A stretch of 64,000 nucleotides of DNA, taken from Selenobaculum gibii. GTDB taxonomy: Bacteria; Bacillota; Negativicutes; ICN-92133. The notes below the pieces were generated by a model, which was not told where the DNA came from, searched no databases, and saw only the letters and a list, made by a program, of their open reading frames with translations. Shown here piece by piece: positions 55,055 to 64,000 of the stretch. Position 1 is the first letter of the stretch. Every line of letters begins with the position of its first letter. The DNA lies in NCBI RefSeq assembly GCF_030273445.1, contig NZ_CP120678.1:1093501-1157500 (forward strand), in the 5' to 3' direction. The position numbers and the translations under genes are program-made.

Positions 55055-55110
55055 AGTTAAATAATGATAATATATTTTATAAACCTAAAATGTATTATCA
55101 TTATTTAACT
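55055..55110. promoter_or_regulatory. Large inverted repeat upstream of ktrB
   Basis: A perfect 18-bp inverted repeat (55055-55072 with 55093-55110); with loop-side pairs it reaches about 24 bp around an 8-base loop. Each arm reads TTAAATAATGATAATA or its complement. No T-run follows (ACTAGGAGTAAG), so it is not a usual terminator. It could be an operator or an RNA switch in the ktrB leader. Confidence 0.5.
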
Positions 55111-55192
55111 AGGAGTAAGTTTTTAAATTAAATAGAACATATTATTTGGTAGTAATAAACTGGTAATATTGATTGTAGACGGAGTGAAAAAA

Positions 55193-56554
55193 TTGAATGC
55201 TAAAAAGTTTGCGAATTTTTTAGATATATCTAGTTGGCAGTTAACGCCATATCAAATTCTTATTATTGGTTTTACTTTATTGATATTCATAGGAACATTT
55301 TTATTGATGTTACCAATATCGCACGCACAAGGAGGGGGGATGTCGTTTATTAATGCATTATTTACGGCTACTTCTGCTGTTTGTGTAACTGGTTTAGTTG
55401 TCGTAGATACGGGGACATTCTTTTCTTTATTTGGACAATTAGTTATTGTTGCATTAATTCAAATTGGTGCATTTGGGATTATGACGACAGCAACATTAGC
55501 GGCTGTTATTATGCGACGCAAAATACAGCTAAAAGACCGTTTGATTATGCAGGAAGCATTAAATCAATTAACTTTATCAGGAATTGTTCGCCTGACGATT
55601 TATATTTGTCAAGCATCATTATTGATTGAGCTTATTGGTGGAACAATTTTAGCTGCTAGATTTTATCAGGATTTTGGAATTGAAGGAATTTATTTTGGAT
55701 ATTGGCATGCTGCTTCTGCATTTTGTAATGCTGGATTTGATGTTTTTGGTGGCAGTGGAAGTAATATTACTCGTTATGTTGATGATGCTGTAGTTACGAT
55801 GACGCTGAGTTCTTTAATTATTGCTGGTGGGGTAGGTTTTGGAGTTTTAGCTGATATCTGGCAGAATAAGAAATTTAGATTGTTTTCATTGCAGACAAAG
55901 GTTGTTTTATATACTACTGCTTTTTTAATTGCATTTGGTACATTTTGGGTTTTGATTTTGGAATATGATAATGATGCCACTTTAGGTGGACTTACTTTTT
56001 ATGGTAAATTATTAGCTAGTTACTTCCAAGCTGTAACGGCAAGAACGGCTGGATATGCTACAATTGATACGAGTTTATTGATGGATGGAACATTATTTTC
56101 CATTATTATTTTAATGTTTATTGGTGCATCACCAGGCTCGACAGGAAGTGGAATAAAGACAACGACGTTTGCAGTGATTGTATCAGCTGTTTGGGCGCAA
56201 ATTCGTGGAAAAACGGAAGCTGAATTATTTTATCGGCGTATACCAACAATAACTGTCTATAAATCTTTTACGATTTTTATTATAGCTGCTATTTTAATTG
56301 TATTTGTTACATTGATGCTTAGTATTAGTGAATCTTTTCCATTTATTAATATTTTATTTGAAGTTGTATCTGCATTTTCAACAACGGGATTATCTACAGG
56401 GATTACATCCGAATTAACATGGCATGGTAAACTATGGATTATTTTTACAATGTTTATTGGAAGGATTGGTCCAATGACAGTAGCATTTGCGTTGGCTTTA
56501 AAATATAAGAAGAGTAAAATACAATATCCTGAAGGAAAAATTACAATTGGATAG
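55193..56554 (+). CDS. ktrB: Potassium uptake channel subunit (TrkH/KtrB family)
   Basis: A 453-residue inner-membrane protein with four channel-like repeats. Selectivity-filter segments are seen as ATSAVCVTGLVVVDTG, SAFCNAGFDVFGG, TARTAGYATIDT and SAFSTTGLSTGIT, each with the central Gly. The Gly-rich gating stretch GASPGSTGSGIKTTT lies before the fourth repeat. I start it at the TTG 55193: GGAGTG is 6 bases upstream; a start at 55169 has no site. It forms a complex with the KtrA gene product encoded 13 bases downstream. Confidence 0.93.
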   Translation: MNAKKFANFLDISSWQLTPYQILIIGFTLLIFIGTFLLMLPISHAQGGGMSFINALFTATSAVCVTGLVVVDTGTFFSLFGQLVIVALIQIGAFGIMTTATLAAVIMRRKIQLKDRLIMQEALNQLTLSGIVRLTIYICQASLLIELIGGTILAARFYQDFGIEGIYFGYWHAASAFCNAGFDVFGGSGSNITRYVDDAVVTMTLSSLIIAGGVGFGVLADIWQNKKFRLFSLQTKVVLYTTAFLIAFGTFWVLILEYDNDATLGGLTFYGKLLASYFQAVTARTAGYATIDTSLLMDGTLFSIIILMFIGASPGSTGSGIKTTTFAVIVSAVWAQIRGKTEAELFYRRIPTITVYKSFTIFIIAAILIVFVTLMLSISESFPFINILFEVVSAFSTTGLSTGITSELTWHGKLWIIFTMFIGRIGPMTVAFALALKYKKSKIQYPEGKITIG

Positions 56555-56567
56555 GAGTGAATGATAA

Positions 56568-57242
56568 ATGAAAATTAAGAATAATCGAAATAATCGACAA
56601 TTTGCTATTATTGGTTTAGGACGGTTTGGAAGTAACATGGCAAAGGCATTACATAAAATGGGATATGAGGTTTTGGCTATTGATAAGAACCCACAAAAAG
56701 TGCAAGATTTTAGTGATGAAGTAACTCATGTTATCCAAGCCGATTCTACAGATGAAGCTGCTTTAAGAGCGATTGGAATACTTAATTTTGATGTAGTTGT
56801 AGTGGCTATTGGTGAAGATGTTCAATCAAATATCATGACAACTTTGCAGCTCAAAGAAATTGGCGCATCCTATATTGTAGCTACTGCTCGTAATAGCTTA
56901 CATGGGAAATTGCTTGAAAAAATTGGAGCGGATAGGGTTGTTGCTCCCGAACGAGATATGGCACGGCGTGTAGCGTATAACTTAGCATCAACAAGTGTGA
57001 TGGATTATATTGAGCTTTCACCAAAGTTTAGTATTGTGGAGATTACAGCACCGAAAGCTTTTCAGAATCAAACATTAGCAGAGTCTAATATTCGTGCAAA
57101 GTATGGAATAAATGTTGTAGCAATTAAACGGGGTGATGATTTGATTATTTCACCTTTGCCTAATGAAGTGATTATCAATAATGATATAGTTGTTGTTGTC
57201 GGTAGCAATGAAAGCATTAACGGCTTGGAGGAACTAGAGTGA
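56568..57242 (+). CDS. ktrA: Potassium uptake regulatory subunit (RCK)
   Basis: A 224-residue cytoplasmic gating ring subunit. The N-terminal RCK Rossmann fold has IIGLGRFGSNMAKAL and the acidic LAIDKN, which binds ATP/ADP or NAD(H); the C-terminal TrkA-C domain (about 140-224) can bind c-di-AMP in relatives. AGGAGTG precedes the ATG. Its TGA overlaps the GTG start of the next gene. Confidence 0.94.
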   Translation: MKIKNNRNNRQFAIIGLGRFGSNMAKALHKMGYEVLAIDKNPQKVQDFSDEVTHVIQADSTDEAALRAIGILNFDVVVVAIGEDVQSNIMTTLQLKEIGASYIVATARNSLHGKLLEKIGADRVVAPERDMARRVAYNLASTSVMDYIELSPKFSIVEITAPKAFQNQTLAESNIRAKYGINVVAIKRGDDLIISPLPNEVIINNDIVVVVGSNESINGLEELE

Positions 57243-58054
57243 GCGAAGTAATTACCAGTTTGCAAAATGCACATATTAAATTAGCTGCTAGTTTAAAACA
57301 GAAAAAGTATAGAGACATGCATCAAGTTTTTATTGCGGAAGGGACTAGATTAGTTGAAGAGGTACTGAAATCTGATTGGGAAATTAAATTTGCCATTTAC
57401 TTAGACTCTGTGAAAAACGAGAGAATTTTGCACTTGGTAGATGAATTGAAAACGAGAAATTGTGCCCTATATCGGGTGAATCAAAGTATTTATGATAAAG
57501 TTTGTGAAACAAAAGGCTCACAGGGGATTTTATTGGTGGTAAAGAAGCACCAGTATAATTTATCAGATATATTAAAAAGAGCTGAAAACCCGGTTGTCGT
57601 AATTATGGATAGCGTGCAAGACCCTGGAAATGTTGGGACTATTATTCGTACTGCGGATGCTGCAGGATGTAGCGGAGTAATTTTAACGAAGGGGTCTGCT
57701 GATATTTTTAATGGAAAAACAGTGCGGTCGGCAATGGGGGCACTGTTTCATGTACCTATTATTGAAGATGTAGAGACAGAGGATCTATTGCAGTTTGTGA
57801 AAAAGAATTCTATTAGAACTTATGCAGCTGCACTTGATAAAACTGCTAAAACTTATTTTTCATGTGATTTTGCTAAACCAACGGCAATGATTTTTGGTAA
57901 TGAAGGAAATGGCGTAAGTGATACATTGTTAATAGGTGCAAGTGAAAAAGTATTTATCCCAATGCAAGGCGATGCTGAATCGTTAAATGTAGCAACTTCG
58001 GCTGCAATTATTATTTATGAAAGTTTAAGGCAAAGAATTTCTAGGAATTGTTGA
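57239..58054 (+). CDS. SpoU/TrmH-family rRNA 2'-O-methyltransferase (YsgA/RlmP-like)
   Basis: A 271-residue SPOUT methyltransferase. The substrate-binding N-domain has HQVFIAEGTRLVEEVLKS; the knot has VIMDSVQDPGNVGTIIRTAD (motif 1), IFGNEGNGVSD (motif 2) and IPMQGDAESLNVATSAAI (motif 3). In Bacillus the same place before pheST holds ysgA, a 23S rRNA Gm methyltransferase. The GTG start overlaps ktrA by 4 bases. The stop lies in the promoter of the pheS leader. Confidence 0.88.
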   Translation: MSEVITSLQNAHIKLAASLKQKKYRDMHQVFIAEGTRLVEEVLKSDWEIKFAIYLDSVKNERILHLVDELKTRNCALYRVNQSIYDKVCETKGSQGILLVVKKHQYNLSDILKRAENPVVVIMDSVQDPGNVGTIIRTADAAGCSGVILTKGSADIFNGKTVRSAMGALFHVPIIEDVETEDLLQFVKKNSIRTYAAALDKTAKTYFSCDFAKPTAMIFGNEGNGVSDTLLIGASEKVFIPMQGDAESLNVATSAAIIIYESLRQRISRNC

Positions 58055-58079
58055 GATTTTTTGTTGAATGTGTTATAAT
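58051..58079 (+). promoter_or_regulatory. Promoter of pheST
   Basis: TTGAGA (58051-58056), a 17-base spacer and TATAAT (58074-58079). The -35 box overlaps the stop codon of the upstream gene. Confidence 0.78.
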
Positions 58080-58085
58080 CCGAAA

Positions 58086-58327
58086 GATAATATGGTTTTA
58101 GACGATGAAGGAGAAAGTAAGCTGATTTTGATTTTTCAGGGAGATTATTGCCGTGACTGGAAGCATAATCATATCAATTCGTTGAAAGTTCGCTCTGGAG
58201 TTTTTCTGGTGAAATAAACATGTGTTGTTTAAGTAGTTGGAACGTTTGCCGCGTTAAGGTTTTGAGTATCAATTAGGGTGGTACCGCGAAAGTAAACTTT
58301 CGCCCCTTTACAGGGGTGGGAGTTTTT

Positions 58328-58334
<7 letters not shown>
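58086..58334 (+). promoter_or_regulatory. T-box leader of pheST
   Basis: The T-box sequence AGGGTGGTACCGCG is at 58275-58288. A terminator with stem AACTTTCGCCCC (58295-58306) and GGGGTGGGAGTT (58313-58324) and a T-run follows. A TTC (Phe codon) at 58189-58191 sits where the specifier is expected, on the 3' side of stem I. The gap 58055-58537 holds this T-box and then the repeat copy B. Confidence 0.88.
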
Positions 58335-59560
<1,226 letters not shown>

Positions 59561-59588
59561 TTTTTGAGGTAGAGAAAGGGGTTCGCGT

Positions 59589-62024
59589 ATGCAAGTTTCA
59601 ATAAAGTGGTTAAAAGATTATATAGATTTTAAAGAAACTCCAGAGCAAATTGCTGATAAATTGACAATGGCTGGTGTACCTGTAGAGAATATTAAAGATA
59701 TGGGTGCTGGATTAGAAAAGGTTATTACAGGTAAAATTGTACAAATTGAAAAACATCCTAATGCGGATAAGTTATCGATTTGTACTTTAGATGTTGGTCA
59801 GGCAGAAACGATTATTATTGTAACAGGAGCGACTAATGTTCGTGAAGGACAAATTGTACCAGTTGCAATGATAGGCGCTAAATTACCAAATGGATTGAAA
59901 ATTTCTAAGGGTAAACTACGTGGGGTTGCATCTTTTGGGATGCTTTGCTCGGCAGCAGAGTTAAATTTGGATTTAGATTCTTTATCTGATGACGCTAAAT
60001 CTGGAATTTATATTTTACCAAAAGATACATCGGTTGGCATTCAAGTAAAGGATGTTTTGGGATTAAATGATGTTATTTTAGAGTTTGAGCTTACAGCCAA
60101 TCGTGCAGATTGCTTTAGTGTTCTTGGAATAGTAAGAGAAATTGCAGTGTTAACTGGAAATTCTGTAAAAAAACCAATGTTGCGATTACAAGAAGATGGA
60201 GATAAAAAAGCAAATGAATTAATTTCTGTAAAAATTGAAGCAAATAATCTTTGTTCAAGATTTTCAGCGAGGGTATTACAAAATGTAAAAGTTGGGAAAT
60301 CTCCAGCTTGGATAAAAGAAAGAATTGAAGCTGCAGGAGTACGTTCGATCAATAATGTTGTTGATGTTACAAACTTTGTAATGCTTGAATTTGGGCAACC
60401 GATGCATGCATATGATTATGATATGTTAGCTGGACATGTTCTAATTGCTCGTCAGGCAAATCAAGGAGAAAAATTGACAACGTTAGATAATGTGAAACGT
60501 GAATTAAATCCATCTATGCTAGTTATTGCTGATAGTGTACAGCCAGCAGGTCTAGGCGGTGTTATGGGTGGACTTGCTTCTGAAGTAACGGAGTCAACTA
60601 AAACTGTAGTTTTAGAGGCAGCCGTATTTAATGGGGCAAATATTCGCAGAACTGCACGTGCTTGCGGACTTCATTCTGAAGCTTCCGGAAGATTTGAACG
60701 CGGTGTTGATGTAATCAATACAGTAAAGGCATTAGATAGAGCTGCTCAATTATTAGAAGAAATGGGAGCTTGTACTGTTTGTCCGGAAATTGTGGATGCA
60801 TATCCAGGTTTTGAATTACCAAGTCAAGTAAAGTTTACCTCAACGCAGGTGAATAAACATTTAGGAACAACTATCTCTAGTCAAGTGATGGTTGATATAT
60901 TAAAACGGTTAGAGTTTGAAATCAGTAGTGTAAAAGGTGAAGAAATTACGGTTACTGTTCCTTCTTGGCGCAATGATGTAAGATGTATGTCAGATATTGC
61001 AGAAGAGATTTCGCGTATTTATGGATTTAATCGTATTGCTTCTACATTGCCAGATGGATCAATGATGCAAGGTGGACAAAGTGAAGAACAAAGCTTTGTC
61101 GATAGAGTAAAGGATATTTTAGTTGCCGCTGGAATGAATGAAATTATTTCTTTTAGCTTTACTCACCCACAGACCTTTGATAAATTGAATATTCCAGTGG
61201 ATAGTCAACTTCGTCAGGCCGTAGAAATAATGAATCCAATTACTGATGAATTTCCATTGCTTAGAACTACAGCGGTAAGCAGTGTTTTGGAGACCATTGC
61301 ACGCAATCTTTCAAGGAAAAATGAAGATTTAAAAATATTTGAAATTGGCTCGGTTTTTACGCCAAAAGCTTTGCCTTTAACAGAACTACCGATAGAAAAA
61401 TTAATGCTTTGTGGTGCATTAACAGGCAAGCGTACTGATATTGCTTGGAATCAAGGCAAAGATACTGTAGATTTTTATGATGCAAAAGGTGTGATTGAAG
61501 TTTTATTCGAACGGTTAGGAATTCAAAAATACACCGTTCAAGCTGGTGAACATTATGCAATGCATCCAGGGAAGACAGCACTGTTTATGAAGGGGAAAGA
61601 AATTATTGCATATGTTGGCGAAGTTCATCCGCAAGTACAAGCACAAATGAACATTACAAAGAAAACTTATTTGTTTGAAATGGATATCGAAAAATTAATG
61701 AAATACTCTGCTTTAACATGTCGTTATCAGTCATTACCCAAATATCCAGCGATGTCGCGTGACTTAGCTTTAGTTGTTGCCGATGATATAACGGCTAGTG
61801 AAGTTGAAAAAATGATTGTTAAAAATGCTGGAAAATTATTAAATAATATTTGTTTATTTGATGTGTATATGGGTGAGCAAGTTGGTAAAGGACAAAAGAG
61901 TTTAGCCTTTTCGTTACAATTCCAATCTGCCGAGAAAACTCTAACTGATGCAGAAATTGATCCATACTTTGAGTCTATTATCAAAGCATTAGAAGAAGCT
62001 TTTAACGCTAAACTAAGAAGTTAA
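59589..62024 (+). CDS. pheT: Phenylalanyl-tRNA synthetase beta subunit
   Basis: An 811-residue subunit. Domains in order are an N-terminal part, the EMAP-like tRNA-binding domain (about 40-150, KHPNADKLSICTLDVG), B3/B4 editing domain (about 210-390, ending at ASGRFERGVD), B5 (about 405-475), a class II-like core (about 490-690) and the anticodon-binding FDX-ACB domain (about 718-810, KYPAMSRDLALVVADD). Length is typical. It starts 28 bases after pheS. Confidence 0.96.
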   Translation: MQVSIKWLKDYIDFKETPEQIADKLTMAGVPVENIKDMGAGLEKVITGKIVQIEKHPNADKLSICTLDVGQAETIIIVTGATNVREGQIVPVAMIGAKLPNGLKISKGKLRGVASFGMLCSAAELNLDLDSLSDDAKSGIYILPKDTSVGIQVKDVLGLNDVILEFELTANRADCFSVLGIVREIAVLTGNSVKKPMLRLQEDGDKKANELISVKIEANNLCSRFSARVLQNVKVGKSPAWIKERIEAAGVRSINNVVDVTNFVMLEFGQPMHAYDYDMLAGHVLIARQANQGEKLTTLDNVKRELNPSMLVIADSVQPAGLGGVMGGLASEVTESTKTVVLEAAVFNGANIRRTARACGLHSEASGRFERGVDVINTVKALDRAAQLLEEMGACTVCPEIVDAYPGFELPSQVKFTSTQVNKHLGTTISSQVMVDILKRLEFEISSVKGEEITVTVPSWRNDVRCMSDIAEEISRIYGFNRIASTLPDGSMMQGGQSEEQSFVDRVKDILVAAGMNEIISFSFTHPQTFDKLNIPVDSQLRQAVEIMNPITDEFPLLRTTAVSSVLETIARNLSRKNEDLKIFEIGSVFTPKALPLTELPIEKLMLCGALTGKRTDIAWNQGKDTVDFYDAKGVIEVLFERLGIQKYTVQAGEHYAMHPGKTALFMKGKEIIAYVGEVHPQVQAQMNITKKTYLFEMDIEKLMKYSALTCRYQSLPKYPAMSRDLALVVADDITASEVEKMIVKNAGKLLNNICLFDVYMGEQVGKGQKSLAFSLQFQSAEKTLTDAEIDPYFESIIKALEEAFNAKLRS

Positions 62025-62032
62025 GGTATAAG

Positions 62033-62083
62033 TAAGAGAATGTGGGAGAAATTTTTATTTCCGTATTGCATTCTCTTATTTTT
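62033..62083 (+). terminator. Terminator of pheST
   Basis: TAAGAGAATG (62033-62042) pairs perfectly with CATTCTCTTA (62069-62078), followed by TTTTTTG. Inside lies a smaller GGGAGAAAT/ATTTCC-type hairpin. Confidence 0.8.
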
Positions 62084-62159
62084 TGCTGGCAGGAATTAAG
62101 TTAATACAAGGAGAATTTATTACCTGAATGTAATAAGTAGCGAATTTTAGGTGAAATAG

Positions 62160-62405
62160 ATGAATGAACATAAAGTAAAGGTTAAAATTTTTGGGGAATC
62201 CTATGCATTAAAGGGTGATTTAGAGGCTAAGCGAGTACAAAAGTTAGCTGATTTTTTGGATGCGCAGATGCGTTTAATTGCGAAAGCCAATCCACTATTG
62301 GCACCAACAAAGATAGCGGTTTTGGCAGCACTCAACATTACGGATGAATATATGAAATTACAAGAAGATTATAAAGATATGCTTGAAATACTAAAAAATG
62401 AATAA
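62160..62405 (+). CDS. zapA: Cell division protein ZapA
   Basis: An 81-residue protein that bundles FtsZ filaments. It has the ZapA beta-hairpin VKVKIFGESYALKGD and the helix LADFLDAQMRLIAKANP, then the C-terminal coiled coil EYMKLQEDYKDMLEIL. The place after pheT is the usual one in Firmicutes. TAGGTGAAA precedes the ATG. Length is standard. Confidence 0.9.
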   Translation: MNEHKVKVKIFGESYALKGDLEAKRVQKLADFLDAQMRLIAKANPLLAPTKIAVLAALNITDEYMKLQEDYKDMLEILKNE

Positions 62406-62419
62406 ATGAAAGTATAAAA

Positions 62420-62452
62420 CCCCTTTATTTTTACATAATAGAAATAAAGGGG
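62420..62452 (+). promoter_or_regulatory. Hairpin that includes the start of the DUF421 gene's ribosome binding site
   Basis: A perfect 11-bp stem, CCCCTTTATTT (62420-62430) with AAATAAAGGGG (62442-62452). The right arm contains the first part of GGGGGAG, the ribosome binding site for the GTG at 62462. No T-run follows, so it could limit translation rather than transcription. Confidence 0.5.
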
Positions 62453-62461
62453 GAGATTTGT

Positions 62462-63082
62462 GTGAGCGCGTTTATGGAAATGGTCAATATCTTTTGGCTC
62501 ATTCTGCTTTTATGTTCAATTGCCTTGATTGTTATACGATTAATGGGGAATCGTACTGTAGGGCAATTGTCGCCATTCGATTTTGTTATAATGGTAGGAA
62601 TAGGTGATATCATTGTTACGACGGCGATGGATAAAAACCAAGATTTTTTTGCGGGCATTGGTGGATTGCTAGCATTGTTAGCTTTGCAACAAGCATTATC
62701 TTATTTATCATTAAGAAGTACTTTTTTTCGGCGTTTGGTCGAAGGGACTCCTGTTTTATTAATTAGGAATGGTAAGATTATTCAAGAAAACTTTAATAAG
62801 ACGCGTTTTAATTATGATGATTTACGGCAGGAACTACATAAATTAGGAATGGATATGACTGAAGTAAAAGATATTAAATTAGCACGTCTGGAAAGCTGTG
62901 GAGTTTTCACAATAATAAAAAATCATGATTTAGAACCAGTATCGAAAAGAGATGTATCCCTTTACATGAAAGATTTGGAGGATAATCCACTAAGTCCCAT
63001 GGGACAAATGTGGAGACAGTTGCATAGAATGATAGAGGAAATACATGAAATAAAAGAGTTGCTAAAAAAGAGTAAAAAATAA
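62462..63082 (+). CDS. DUF421 (YetF-like) membrane protein
   Basis: A 206-residue protein with an N-terminal membrane part of about three helices (FWLILLLCSIALIVIRLMG; IVTTAMD region; FAGIGGLLALLALQQAL) and a C-terminal cytoplasmic DUF421 domain (about 85-155: RLVEGTPVLLIRNGKI, NYDDLRQELHKLGM, IKLARLESCGVFTII). Family members in Bacillus are spore or membrane proteins with no firm function. The GTG start has GGGGGAG 6 bases upstream. Confidence 0.85.
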   Translation: MSAFMEMVNIFWLILLLCSIALIVIRLMGNRTVGQLSPFDFVIMVGIGDIIVTTAMDKNQDFFAGIGGLLALLALQQALSYLSLRSTFFRRLVEGTPVLLIRNGKIIQENFNKTRFNYDDLRQELHKLGMDMTEVKDIKLARLESCGVFTIIKNHDLEPVSKRDVSLYMKDLEDNPLSPMGQMWRQLHRMIEEIHEIKELLKKSKK

Positions 63083-63091
63083 ATGTAAGAA

Positions 63092-63125
63092 AAAGCTGCT
63101 GCATATTTGCAGGCAGCTTTAATTT
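63092..63125 (+). terminator. Terminator after the DUF421 gene
   Basis: AAAGCTGC (63092-63099) pairs with GCAGCTTT (63113-63120), extended by GCA/TGC in the loop, and is followed by AATTTTT. Confidence 0.8.
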
Positions 63126-63203
63126 TTCTGATTTAATAGATAATAATTTTATTTGATATGATATAATAATTAAATACAATGGATAAACGAGAGGGATAAA
63201 TAA

Positions 63204-64000
63204 ATGGTGGAATTGTTGGCTCCTGTTGGGAGTAAAGATGCATTAATTGCTGCTGTGGAAAGTGGTGCAAATGCAGTATATTTAGCAGGAAAAATGTTTG
63301 GTGCTAGAGCATATGCTGCTAATTTTACACAAGATGAATTGGTAGAAGCAATTCAATTCGCACATAGACGTGATGTTTTAGTAGATGTTGCAGTAAATAC
63401 AGTCGTTGATAATAGTGAATTTGAGGAATTGGCGGAGTACTTGAGATTTTTATATCATGCAGGAGCCGATGCAATTATTGTACAAGATTTAGGGGTCGCT
63501 AAGCTGGCACGTGAAATTGTTCCTGACTTACCTTTACATGCGAGCACGCAAATGACTGTACATAATATCGAGGGTGTACGCTTTTTGAAAGAATTGGGAT
63601 TTACCCGTGTTGTGTTATCGCGTGAATTATCTATCGAAGATATTCAATACATTTGCCAAAATATAGACATTGAAATAGAAGTATTTATTCATGGTGCACT
63701 GTGTATTTGTTATTCAGGACAGTGCTTAATGAGTGGAATGATTGGGGGAAGAAGTGGCAATCGTGGTCGGTGTGCACAGCCATGTCGATTGCCCTATACT
63801 TTAGTTGATGGAGATGGAAATAATGTATTGGCTGGAGGAGAAGCTGGCGAATATTTATTAAGTCCAAAAGATTTAAATACGATCGACCTTTTACCAGAGC
63901 TGATCGAGGCTGGTGTAGATTCGTTAAAAATTGAAGGCCGGATGAAGCGCCCAGAATATGTTGCAGTTGTTGTTGATACGTATCGTCGGGCGGTTGATTC
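63204..64000 (+). CDS. U32-family protein, 3' end cut by window edge
   Basis: The first 265 codons of a third U32 protein. It starts MVELLAPVGSKDALIAA after GAGAGGGA and has the family signature EVFIHGALCICYSGQCLMSG with the second Cys set NRGRCAQPCRLPY, then SPKDLNTIDLLPELIEAGV and KIEGRMKRPEYVA. It matches the TrhP type more than the two-repeat protein at 2816-4765 and may be a second tRNA hydroxylation factor. It continues past the right edge. Confidence 0.9.
   Translation, partial: MVELLAPVGSKDALIAAVESGANAVYLAGKMFGARAYAANFTQDELVEAIQFAHRRDVLVDVAVNTVVDNSEFEELAEYLRFLYHAGADAIIVQDLGVAKLAREIVPDLPLHASTQMTVHNIEGVRFLKELGFTRVVLSRELSIEDIQYICQNIDIEIEVFIHGALCICYSGQCLMSGMIGGRSGNRGRCAQPCRLPYTLVDGDGNNVLAGGEAGEYLLSPKDLNTIDLLPELIEAGVDSLKIEGRMKRPEYVAVVVDTYRRAVD

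Overview
This window is chromosomal DNA of a low-GC, anaerobic Firmicute that probably has an outer membrane, most likely a member of the Negativicutes. The Firmicute signs are T-box leaders before thrS and pheST, PyrR attenuators before the pyr genes, an infC-rpmI-rplT leader, and the gene order alaS-ireB-ruvX-DUF1292-mltG-trmR-trhP. The anaerobe sign is a reverse rubrerythrin. The diderm sign is a type I secretion operon with RTX lipases. The taxonomic call is inference; there is no rRNA gene here. Starts on TTG are very common, each backed by a good ribosome binding site.

Layout. 1-5665 (minus strand): partial nadE, a class III aminotransferase, a two-repeat U32 protein and a substrate-binding-like protein without signal peptide. 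5856-13786 (plus): dnaE, a DUF2007 protein, pyk behind a structured intergenic element, a 453-residue orphan protein, reverse rubrerythrin and a DUF1540 protein, closed by a very long hairpin. 13960-24134: type I secretion operon (ABC transporter, HlyD adaptor, second ABC transporter) followed by two RTX lipases, then an HD-GYP protein. 25378-35361: complete UMP pathway from carbamoyl phosphate to UMP (pyrB-pyrC-carA-carB-pyrK-pyrD-pyrF-pyrE) behind two tandem PyrR-type attenuators. 35515-35758: tRNA-Asp, tRNA-Gly, tRNA-Trp. 35922-39082: Rrf2 regulator, cysteine desulfurase, IscU scaffold and mnmA, which together provide sulfur for Fe-S clusters and 2-thiouridine in tRNA. 39269-49293: small proteins, alaS, ireB, ruvX, DUF1292, mltG, trmR, trhP (5-methoxyuridine at the tRNA wobble position), DUF4911 and a class B penicillin-binding protein. 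49318-51448: three poorly known genes. 51452-54990: T-box, thrS, then infC (ATT start)-rpmI-rplT. 55055-58054: inverted repeat, ktrB-ktrA potassium uptake and an rRNA methyltransferase. 58051-64000: T-box, pheS-pheT, zapA, a DUF421 protein and a partial U32 protein.

The most unusual signal is a family of intergenic elements of about 130-195 bases found three times on the plus strand (9747-9936, 44122-44250, 58328-58523), upstream of pyk, mltG and pheS. Two copies share a 77-base 3' block that is about 90 percent identical, and several helices are kept although their bases differ. It may be an undescribed structured RNA or a small mobile repeat. No CRISPR array, prophage or complete insertion sequence was seen.
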